From assembly GCF_032854445.1 (NCBI RefSeq), contig NC_088300.1:43932984-43996983 (forward strand): 64,000 nucleotides of DNA, in the 5' to 3' direction. The position numbers and the translations under genes were made by a program. Shown piece by piece: positions 12,115 through 22,800 of this stretch. Numbering within the stretch: position 1 is the stretch's first letter; each line of letters begins with the position of its first letter. This DNA is from Liolophura sinensis. Lineage: Eukaryota; Mollusca; Polyplacophora; Chitonida; Chitonidae. The notes below the pieces were generated by a model. The model was not told the DNA's origin. It worked only from the letters and a program-made list of their open reading frames with translations, and ran no database searches.

Positions 12115-14559
12115 TTAAGCTTCCCTTTCTCTCTCAGACTTTGTCTTGATCCATTCGTAATTGTAGAGATTCCTCAGTTTACTTCTGCAGCTTCGCACCG
12201 ACTGTGACCGCTTTAACAGAGCGCGTCGAACGAACACCTCACAGCCATCTGAAACCACATCATTGATTTCGCTTCGTATGCAGAAATCCCTCAGTAATTT
12301 GGTTTCCCATCTCTCCGGAGACTCAAATCCCTCGATCACTTTAAAGAAAACAACCCTTCGCTTTGCTCCTTTTCTGTCTTGCAATGAAAACTCGTAGATG
12401 GCACGCCGGTGCGTTTCCGAAAAAGCCAGTCGTCGTCTGTAGGTGCTCGTGCCATTCCTCTTCCGCCATTGCGGCAAGGAGTCCGTGTTACCGGATATTA
12501 CCAGTTTCCATGGTGACCAAGTCAGGTCGTTGAACAGGAAGTTAGACTGAGGAACGCTTGCTCGATTTAGCCTTTTCAGTTTAATATCGTCCTACAATAA
12601 AATATAAAGGTAATTTAGGGCCAAGGCATAGACTGGTATAGATGGATGAACAGATGGACATCGATACAATTTGTAAAGCCAAGGACATCAGAACTGAGAT
12701 TACTGTGGTCAAGTTTGGAAAAACATTTCATTCCACTTAAACACAGCAAAGTGTATATGATCCAAAGTATCAGAATGCTTTTAAATGGTTATGACGCAGC
12801 GAGCCACATGATAAAATGTTCACTTACATGTCTTTTGATCTGGCTAGGTTTAGCAATCCTCCTGGGTTTGGCAACCCGCGGTCGTACAAGTGCAGCTGGC
12901 CGATGGTTGGCGGCTACCACGTAGTCGGGGACAGGTGCGGGTGCAGGAGCAGGAGCAGGGTCAGCGTCCATGGAGACTACAGGGGACAAAGGAGCTGGAA
13001 CTGGCGCCCGTAATGCTCCAAAAAGACCCTCTAAGTCTTTGTTCAGGGATGTCTGTGAAGTCCTGGCTCTAACCTCAGCCTCATAACCCTGTTTAATTAA
13101 ACAGTGCGATGTAAATTTCAATGAAGGCTAATTATATAGCAATCTGTAAGACGGTTCAAGGGAAGTAACTCGTTATAAAACGGTGAAAACGTTGTATGGA
13201 CAAAATTGTGTCCCTTTTGTTCATCATATCGCCCTTATGCAAAGTCCATTAGTCCATCATGTTTCTTTTTTCTTGCAAGATGGCTTTGCAACACATGTAT
13301 CATCTGGCAATTAAGAACATAAAATAAAGAACATCTTTATTTCATCTAACTTCAATGGGTAGAATGTAGAAGTCAGATTTATGACAATGATACATGTACA
13401 TGCATGCAGGCGTATTCTGAATCTCATTTTCTATATTAAATATATTTCTAATATAATATATTTAATATCTAATAATATATTTGAATATATAAACAAATTT
13501 AACAACTTACATGCAGGAACTCGGCTCCCTTTTCACGGTAGCAAATGGCCATAAGGAAGTCAAATATATTGGAGAACTGATTCAGCTTTAAGTGTCGTCC
13601 CGCTGTGATGTCAGCCAGACCTTCATAGAATATTTCAACGCCAGGCTCATTCAAGCACTGCACGGCGTAAATCTTCACCCCCTGTGAAGAAAATGGTAGG
13701 AAGATTCGATTAAATTGAGATTAGCCTTAATTTTTGTTTATTATCTTGTCATTTAATCCAGAGTATTAAAGCAAATTGTGATAACTGAAAGATGCAAAAA
13801 GCATATACTGGTATTTTTTTTTAGTTACATTTATGTGTTTGTGATCAGTTTTGTGTTTCATTTATGTACATGTCTGCATGCGGTCCCATGGATTATTACT
13901 GTTTGTGTCAAAATATTTTCTTGGAAATGTGACTGAATACTGATAAACTGTTTGATAACCCTTCGAACTAACAAAAGCATATGTAGAAAGGATTTAAAAA
14001 AAAACTAAAATGAAACTTCTCAGTAATAAATATTGGGTCTATATTGTTTTTTGTTATTATTATCATTTTTTATTATTTTTCCTGTTTATAAACAGTTCGG
14101 CATTCTGCTAACCTTTGCTGCCAGGTTTTGAGTTTCCTGTTGCCAGTTGATATTGTCCACATTCAGAGGGTAGTCTGGGGCATGTGGTCCGGCATCACCG
14201 ATTAGAACCAGTGACTTCTGGGAGTTTTCCTGCCAGCTGAGCCCTTGTACCTGGCGAAGAACAAGTTCATAGCACTCGTCTGTGTCCCCTCCCCCGGTAC
14301 CTCCCACATCACTCACAAACTGAAACAGATCATTCACGTTATCCGTGAAGTCTATGTGCTTGGTGACGTAGAACTCTCGTTCATCACAGTAGTCTCCGTG
14401 GGCGAAAACGGCAATCTGGATGCCGGGGATGTCAGCCTGGAGCCGGCCTATCATATCAGTGAGCCGTCCGCGAACTTCGTCCAGGATAGAGGACATGGAG
14501 CCAGTCGTGTCAAAAGAGAAGACGATCTGTGCGGGCCCGCCTGGAGGATGGTACGCCAT
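12115..14559 (-). CDS. VWA-domain protein, four exons, complete
   Basis: Exons in transcript order: 14559-14113, 13681-13511, 13088-12828 and 12591-12115. All introns are phase 0 with GT/AG ends, giving 451 residues. There is no signal peptide, so the protein is probably cytoplasmic or nuclear. Residues about 10-149 form a von Willebrand A domain with a MIDAS-type motif (D17-T-T-G-S-M-S23), the loop GGTGGGDTDE at 86-95 and a third metal-site loop (IGDAGPH, D112). This fold usually binds divalent metal and mediates protein contacts. Exon 2 continues the domain. Exon 3 is a linker with a Pro-Ala alternating run (DPAPAPAPAPVPD) and basic patches. Exon 4 encodes a basic Arg/Lys-rich domain of about 158 residues that I do not recognise. 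Similar intracellular VWA proteins of unknown role occur in invertebrates. The start is the only Met before the domain. Function is not assigned. Confidence 0.85.
13430..13500. repeat. AT-rich low-complexity tract
   Basis: A run of ATATTT / TAATATA units in intron 2 of the VWA gene, just downstream of the exon 2 donor in transcript order. Simple sequence with no further signal. Confidence 0.7.
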
Positions 14560-15130
14560 TGTTCACTTTAGAGCACAGGTTTGAAGGAAAAATCAAGTTA
14601 TATGTTTGATCAGTTTGCTCCACTGCAGAAATACTTCATAAAACAATGGCTTTTTTGAATTAGCCCTTTAAAGCTCTTGCTTAGTATATATCGATGACAC
14701 CAAACTATTTACAATGCGTTAACTCCAAATATAATGGTATGTGTGGTGGATTATACATAGACCAGTATATAAATGTCTTTGTGAGAATTCAACAGAAAAC
14801 GTTTGGGGTTATTCACCGTAACCCAAATGTGTCCACAAAAGGAAGCAAGTTTAATATTATATAGTCTCGGATTAGGTGATTAAGCTCACTAGCTTAATTA
14901 AGTTCACGTGTACAGCTTAATTGGTGCGCCTTTAACCATGTCTTACCTATATATTTAAATAAACAGTTATAGCTGATTCCGCTGAGAAACGGACTTATGT
15001 CCCAAACGAGAATACTCGTTGTACGATAGCAAAGTATACAAATTAATGTTGTTTTGGAGTTCTTAGTTGGTTGAGAACGCCAGCTAGAGTCGCTCTGTCA
15101 GCTTTGATATCGAACAGCAAGTCGGCCGGG

Positions 15131-15157
15131 TATATATAGTGCAAGGCTCTGACGTCA
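15131..15157 (-). promoter_or_regulatory. TATA box plus CRE, putative VWA promoter
   Basis: Minus strand: a palindromic CRE core TGACGTCA (15157-15150) lies 11 bases upstream of TATATATA (15138-15131). Transcription would start near 15,105, about 550 bases before the VWA start codon. A 5' non-coding exon is therefore possible: the bases just before the ATG (CTTCAAACCTGTGCTCTAAAG on the minus strand) resemble a weak acceptor. CRE elements recruit CREB/ATF factors. Assignment to this gene is inferred from position and orientation. Confidence 0.5.
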
Positions 15158-15214
15158 CGGTCAGCGCTCAACATGTTCTGGCCTGTCTAGACATGCAGCA
15201 GGCAAGCCTAAGCC

Positions 15215-16535
15215 GATCGACTGAGAACATAGTTTATTTCAAATATACAGCTGCACACATGATAGTGTAATTTACAAATGATTCTGCTGAAGTAAAGAAC
15301 AAATTCATCCGTGTGCTTGCTCTGTTTTTTCATTCGGATATTTATAGGCCTATATATATATCTCTCTATATGTATATATCATATAATTTAATACTATTTT
15401 ATTCTAAAACCTATATCAGTGTTTTTACAGACAGCTATTAAGTCAATCAACAGTTACGACTAAACGACGACTACGTCTGAAACACATTATCTGTACACGT
15501 TTGGATATGCACTATACTTGTTCCATATTGAGACTTTATTATAGGTCGATAAATAGATAAATACATATGTGGTCAGTATACATTCCTCTACCATAGTCTG
15601 AAATTGTCATATCTATCAGATCTCAGAGGTGATGAAAAACATGTATATCCAAATAAATGAAGTATTGTTGAAGGTTATATGTACGTACTTTAAATAAATG
15701 TAGTTTTAAACGTGACTTGCATTACAATAAGTAAAACATCCATAGTATTTAGATTTTTTTCTTTATTTTGTATGTGTGCTAAAAAAAACCCAAAACATTT
15801 CGTAGGTCTTCTGTACACTGGAATGAAAAACACATAGCAGGTGTTGTAAATTGTGATTATAATAATGCAGAATATAACATGACGGATACTGATATTCACA
15901 ATTATAGCAGGTCTCCATGCAGATCAAGGTGACCGGTTTAATTAAGATCTGTGGACTTCATATCAAGTACGGTATATGTATATAAAGTGCTGGCAGACTA
16001 AATTTCAATTTGCTGAAATTTGTGTACCTAATTCTCCTAATTTCGGGGACACCTGGGCTGCTCTTTTTAGCATATATGTAGAATATTTAGTTTCCTTTTT
16101 TCACAAGGTTATAGTCGTTCTATTGAACATATTCATATCGTTGCTTTTCAAAAAACAAAGGAGAGAAATGTAATTGTTTCCTATCAGAATTACTAATATC
16201 TGTCCTAAAGTTAGAAGAGTTAGGGTATGAGGTGTCAGATATGTACAATTTGGAGCATAATAAAACAAATTTAAAAAATCAAAATTTTCCCATTGATATT
16301 GAATTCTTCATGGCTCATGTTACCTCAACACAGATACAGTTGTAATATGGCTTTAATTTTATTAGTCGTTTATATTACCGTAGGTCTATATTAACTTTTT
16401 ATAAGGTTAACATACACATATTAGGTAGAACACTGATTTAACGCAACCCAACGGACTGTTGGTAGGGATACAATTAGGAGATGTAATATACATATAGTAT
16501 CCCGGTGAAAGCTGGGAGTGAGAGAAACTGAATAT
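15215..16535. other. Intergenic spacer, nothing recognised
   Basis: Between the divergently oriented VWA and HSD17B12-like genes. AT-rich, with a TATATA run at 15,350-15,380 and short unsupported open frames. No exon, RNA gene or repeat family was recognised before the SINE at 16,540. Confidence 0.5.
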
Positions 16536-16539
16536 TTGA

Positions 16540-16680
16540 GTGGGAGGGCGTGGGTTTCCACCGGGTTCTGCCCGCACCAGGTTCTTCCTGGTTTCTTCCC
16601 AATATACTGCCTGCCGCCGTTGTATAAGTAAAATATTCTTGAGTACTGAGTAAAACACCAATCAAATAAATAAATAAATA
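16540..16680 (+). mobile_element. SINE family 1, 3' part, next to HSD promoter
   Basis: Contains the family body (CGTGGGTTTCC, GCCGCCGTTGTATAAGT, ATATTCTTGAGTACTGAG, AAAACACCAATCAAATAAA) and the AAATA tail. The tRNA-like head is absent or unrecognisable. It ends only 130 bases before the HSD17B12-like start codon, so it probably lies in that gene's proximal promoter. Confidence 0.8.
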
Positions 16681-16777
16681 CTTGACTGTAAGTTCCCAAT
16701 GATAAATCGGCAGTTTCGGTTATTTCCGGCAACTTTTACGGAAAGCGGTTCGTCCTTCACTCCCAGTGAATGCACTT

Positions 16778-16790
16778 TGACCTTTGACAT
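16778..16790 (-). promoter_or_regulatory. DR1 nuclear-receptor site before HSD start
   Basis: On the minus strand the 13 bases read ATGTCAAAGGTCA, which differs from the ideal DR1 (AGGTCA, one base, AGGTCA) at one position. DR1 sites bind HNF4 homodimers and RXR heterodimers, including PPAR-type complexes in vertebrates. The site is 20 bases upstream of the ATG, in the 5'UTR or core promoter. A lipid-sensing receptor would fit a fatty-acid elongation or steroid enzyme, but this is inference from one motif. Confidence 0.45.
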
Positions 16791-16810
16791 TATATGTCGC
16801 AGGATTCCGC

Positions 16811-19800
16811 ATGGCGTTAGGCGCTAACGTTCCTGGAGGCAACAGCATGATGCGTGCATTTTTGGGCAGCTCAACTGATGTTTTTACATTAATAGGAGTA
16901 GCATGTGCAGCATACTTATCTTTCAAATTTCTGAGAGGCTATCTGAATGGAATCAAGACATACTTTTTAGCCCGAAGTCTAGGGCTGTCAACGAATATTA
17001 AGCGCATGGGATCGTGGGCCGGTAAGTCGTATGATGTTGTTGTAACATGTCATCAGTTGTCAACCAGTGAGTGGCTCACGTACAGCATAGGCTGACAGTT
17101 TGTGAGGATTTGGAGCAGAGGTTCAGGATTTCGTGTGGATGAGGTGGAAAATATAGTACCCTCCGCCTATGATATGGCGATCAGAATCTTCATTAGCCCT
17201 GAAAGACTCCAACTCCTTTTCTTAGATTGGTCTAGCGTCATTGGAATCTCCACGCTAACAGTATTAATTTCGTACTCAACGAAGGTCCAGGCCGATTCTC
17301 TTTGCTATCGAACAAGTCCCGTCCAAATAAAAGACACCAGCCTAAAAACCTGCTTTCCGCACTCACTGCACTGCCACTGCAACTGAGTGGGGTAACTCTT
17401 ATCGAGCAACGCAGTTAAGATAGTTATGGAGAGAAACAGTCTCAAATGTGTCGGACGGACGATAAGGATCTTTTACCGCAATTCACATGCGCATTAAATT
17501 TTCTACAGCATAAAAGTCTATGTGGCCTGTGTAATTAACTAACCTGTTGTGAGACTGGCCAAACCAAAAGGCAGTCACATGTGTTCGTGACAGATAATCA
17601 CATTTTCCAAGCCTGGTGAAGATTTAGTGTGCATGTCAGGAGCAGTAAATGTTCTTTACCATGAATCTATCTGACACATTTGGGGCTGTTTTTCTACGTA
17701 ACTCTCGCAAATGCTTTGCTCGATAAGAGTTACCGTGCAACTACACGCACGTGCCCTCGTACATCCCACACTCGCAACAGGACCTGTACTAATACTATAT
17801 GCGTACTGTATGTATAAAAATGGAGGTAGAACTAGTTTTATGCAGTATGAGGCTGTGTTTTATGGTTCTGACATAACACAGAGCCATATTTGTTTGTTTA
17901 TATTATTCCTAGGTGAAAACTACTTATTTTTCAACAGCATGTGCCCAAGATATCACCCAAAGCACCATAAATTTGATTTTGGGGTACAGCCAAATAGCCA
18001 AGGCATGGATCCAAGTCATCCTATTCTTCCATCATGATGAACCTCTGATGTTTCAAGCTGATGAAATCTTGTTTTGTAAAGCCGAATCTCAGACTTTAGA
18101 TCTGATTGCACACAGCGCTGGTTGTCCAAGGTGCTGACTAGGCAGTGTGAGTGCAGATCAGTTTCCTGTCAATCACCCCCAGCTTGACAAGGGACGTTCA
18201 GTAAAAAAGCCGCTAGATCATCAGTCGGCATAGACCAACATGAACGTTGAGGAAAACATAAATCTTCCCATCTGTAAATTTCTGTCCAAACTCAGTATAT
18301 CTTGTTTAATACCCTTGCAGACTGAAGTCACTAAAGAACTTCTACAAATTTTGCTAAAGGTTGCATTGGTCGGTGCCAAATGGCAGTTGCTTGCCCTGCT
18401 CCAGTTTAACCTAATCCACATGAGGCAGAGCTGACGAGTAACAAGCCAAATGTCAGTGGTTTATGTCTGTGTACTCAGTATGGTTTCTCTGCCCAGATAT
18501 GTAAAACTGGCCATCATCATTATTTATTTAAGTGAAAACATCAACAGCAAGGTATTCTTAAATAAATAAATAAAAAGTTGTTGATCTTATATTACTTATT
18601 AACATATATTTACATTAACTCATATTCTAGGACATAAAAACTGATTTTTATGTGTGTTCTGTGGAGAAAGTAGAAAACACTGTAGCACAACAGTAAAATA
18701 TTTATTTGTATAGATCATTCAAATTGTCTAATTTGCTTCTTCTTGATTTTTTTTTCGCAGTGGTGACAGGAGCCACAGATGGAATTGGAAAGGCTTATGC
18801 AGAGCAGGTCAATAAATAAGGAAATATTGATAAAGATGATAGCCATGTTAAAGCTTACCACATGTTGATGTATACATGAATTTGCTTTGACCATTCACAT
18901 TAACATCCTTCAGATTTCTGACTCATTAGCTGCCATGACTGATTTATTTATATGTATTTTAATGGATGGTAACACCACACTCGTGAATGTTTCACTTATA
19001 AGACGGCCGTCATATTTATGGGTTCAGAAAAGCTGAGAAATTTTAAGTTGATCCTATTTCTGATCTGATTGTAAGCTGTGTAAGTTTGAAACAGAGCTAC
19101 ATTTAAGATATGCTCATAGGTTGGGACAACTCTCTACATTTGTTCAGTGCAGTAACAGGGTTATCTCCCCTTACAATAAACAAATTTGAGTGATACGGAT
19201 GTAATCTGTAGGTCTGAATCAAAACTGGAAAAGTACATACATGTATGTACTTGTTATGTATTAATACTTACCATTTTCTTTTATTACAGATTGCTGAACA
19301 AGGCATCAATGTTGTTTTGATAAGCAGATCTTTGGATAAACTTCAGAATGTTGCCAAGGAGATTGGTAATATATATTTACATATCTCATGTGCAAACAGT
19401 TTTTTACAATAACCAAAAAGTTTGACTTACACTTATGCTGTATTTACAGTACTGTACTGTAGAAGAGGGTGCTGATAAAACTTCAACAAAAACACCAAAA
19501 GGAAAGTGCCTGATATGTCACAAAATTTGGTCTCGATGTACAAGAATTTATGGTACAGCAAATTGCTTAATTGCACCAACAGAGGTAAATCAAACAGGCT
19601 TGGAGTGGATCTGCTGCAATTCATGTCTCCTTTTCACTTAAGAGAGGAATCAGACAGGGTTCACACAGGTCCTTGAAAACCTTGAAAGTACTTGCATATT
19701 ATTTTGGTAATTCAAGGACTGGAAAGTGCTTGAATTTCACCATTTTTATGTGGAGGTCCTTTAAAGTACTTGATTTTGTTTGTGTCTCGTGGAGAAAGTT

Positions 19801-22800
19801 ATTCGGTGGTATGAATCTGGGAATCAACTGGCAACGGGCATGCACCTAAAGCGTGCCACTACAGACTTCCTTGTCTCCACCAGAGGGCGTTAAGATCGCC
19901 ATTTTTTCGTTTGGCGATAAAGAACTTGCATTGTTGTCATTGAGAGTGATTTGGTGCGTGAAAAAAAGCATTAGAGATGCCCGGCAAGTGTCGTTTTAGC
20001 AATGAATGGCTGTAGTTCCCAGATTTCAAGGGTTGGCTTGTGCACGACGTTAGCTAGGAAATTTATAAGAATAAATGATGGGTTGTCAAATTATCAGGGA
20101 TGTTTGTAACGACTGAAGGTCATGCCACCAACACAAGGCTGCGCACTGGTCGAATGCCATGTCATGGCTGTATCACGCTCATGAAATGAAAAGTTTAAAA
20201 ATAAAAGTATTAAAGCTGCGCCTGTTGTGGCAGTTTGTACGTGAAAGTGAGATTGTGACTGTTGTTTGAGGTACTTGTAATTTGTATTTTAAGTACTTTA
20301 AAGTACTTGAAAAGTCCTTGAATTTTTTGGCGATCAAGCGTGCGAACCCTGCGAATTGTGTTTGTCACCACGAAGGTACCACTAGCATATTTATCGATTT
20401 TACTAAGTCTGATTAGTTGCTTGTTTTTATGTCACAACAACTTGAAATGTCTGATTTCGATATAAATTTTTGGACAGATTCTCTGGATCCTGAGATCAGG
20501 TTTAAAAACAACTTTGCTTGATGAGTGACATTTTTAGCTTTGGATTTAAATTTTCTGATTTATTTTATTACATTTTGTTTTCTCATCTTGCTGTTGCCCA
20601 GTTTACTCCTTGTGTTGGCTGTGGTGTATTTAGTCTACGTACATGTATATGTTATCAAGACCTACATATAGACCAAAGGATCTGTAGCGATGCACACCAA
20701 ATTTATTTATGTCTATCAAAAGACATGTTGTATACAGTACATTGATTTATGTCTGTCAAAATGATGTTTAAATAAGCTTATGTAATAAATTGATGGGCAA
20801 CAGTAAGGTTATTTTGTAAATCACAAAAGTTTGACTTGTAATTCAATGACATTAATTATTTTTTCATTCATTTAATTGGAATTTTACGCCATACTGAAGA
20901 ATATTTCACTTATACACAGCATCCAGCTTTATGGTGAGAGGAAACCGGCCATAGCCCCATTAATTAGTGAAAAATTATATAAATGCATGTAATCATATAA
21001 ATATATATGCATGATTATGTACCGTTTTTTTTTTTCTGTTTTGTAGAATCCAAGTCTAAGGTGAAGGTTAAGACTGTTGCTGTTGACTTCAGTCAGGGCA
21101 TTGAAATCTATGCAAGGGTCAGGACAGAACTGGATGGTTTGGACATAGGAGTGCTAGGTGTGAGACAAAAGATCCTACAATAGTTATTATTGTGTGAGAA
21201 ATTGTCTGTCAGATCCTGCTAACTACATTCTACAACTTTCTGAAATGGTGTGATGCTTTCTGTTCTTGTGTAAAGTCAGTTTGATGAAGATCTGAAAACC
21301 CTCTTAGACTTCTGTATAAATGAGGACAGAAAGTATGATAAAAATTGGAAAAGGTTGAGGTTTAGTTTTAAGAGATAATTGGGTTAAAATTTGAATGAAC
21401 GTTTGATGCTACCATGACAACTACATTTCAAAGTTAAGAGATTTTCTATTTTTGTTTTCAGTGAACAATGTAGGGATGGGATATCCATGCCCAGGGAGGA
21501 TCTTGGATTTTGACCATATTGAGAAGGTTTGTGATAAGGCATTAATCAGATCTCTTTCCTTCCTGATTTTCACATTACCAGCCAGACTGAATGCTGTGTT
21601 ATGATTTACATCTATGTTAGGGTACCTTTAACAAGCTTTTATCATTCCATCGTCATTATGTCAAATATTCCACAATCATTAGGCAGGCAAATTGATGATG
21701 TGATAGTGCTGTACATCACAAATTAAGTCATCAGGGACTTGTAAACATTTTGAACAATCTGATGTTCAGTATGTCCTTGTCCCAGTATGGGAGAATGTCT
21801 GGCCGGGCATTAGACGTATTTGCACCCTGTAATATTGCGGCATTGTCCATCACATTCGGATTGATGCATATTCAGTATTATTTTCAATTCACAAATTTCT
21901 CATTTTTAATATGTATAAATAATGTTTATTTTGTGTATTTATTGATTTTATTTTTGTCTTCACAGATGTCTATGGATCTCATTAATGTCAACATCACTTC
22001 CATGACAATGGTGAGTTTTTACTTCACAAAATTTCACATTCCCTCTTTACGTTTAATGTAAATCTTCTCTGTGGATACATGCATGTTGTGTTCTTAATCA
22101 TAAATGTAAAATAGGATGTGATATTGGGATGAACTTCACATAAATCACTCACTGAAAATTATCTTTAATATTTCCATAATGTTTTTCTTTCACATACATG
22201 CATGGAATTGCATGGAATGTATGGAATTTTCTTCAGTCTAAGGGTTTGCATATATATGCTTGTTTCTCAACACTGTCTAACCCTACTGTTATCCACCTCC
22301 ACAATTTTAAAAATATTTTTTTATTCTTTAGCTGTAGAGAGTTAAATGTGTGTTTTGACGAGTTCAATGTTTGAAGGCATTCCATTTTTTCAATGATAAA
22401 TTCTTAAAAAAAGGGATAAAATGGAGACTCATCTGATCTTTTAATAGGTTTGTGAATGGAAACAAAACATTAGTTAATGAGTGAGGTAAGGCTTTCAAGG
22501 AACACGGTTGCAAGAGTTACTCAAACAAACAGCCCCAAATGCATCAGATTTTAGGGTAGAGAACATTAGCTGCTGTTCACAAGCGCATTTAAAATTTCTT
22601 ATTGTCGACCTAATGTTCATTCAAATTACCCATCCTGTTCTTCAGCTGGTTTAAGCAAAAGCAATCCATGGCAATCGTACAGATTCATAATAAAAGACAT
22701 TTTCTACCCATCCTGCTGTGGACACTATATTGGTCTGGCTGTCCTTAATGGTCTTGTGTGGGATGTGGCCACTCAGAACGTCATTCAAGGGAGATAACCA

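Noticed and set aside
16784-16810. Upstream TTG as the start of the HSD17B12-like protein
   Set aside because: Animal genes rarely start at TTG; ATG 16811 has a strong context and precedes the expected N-terminal anchor.
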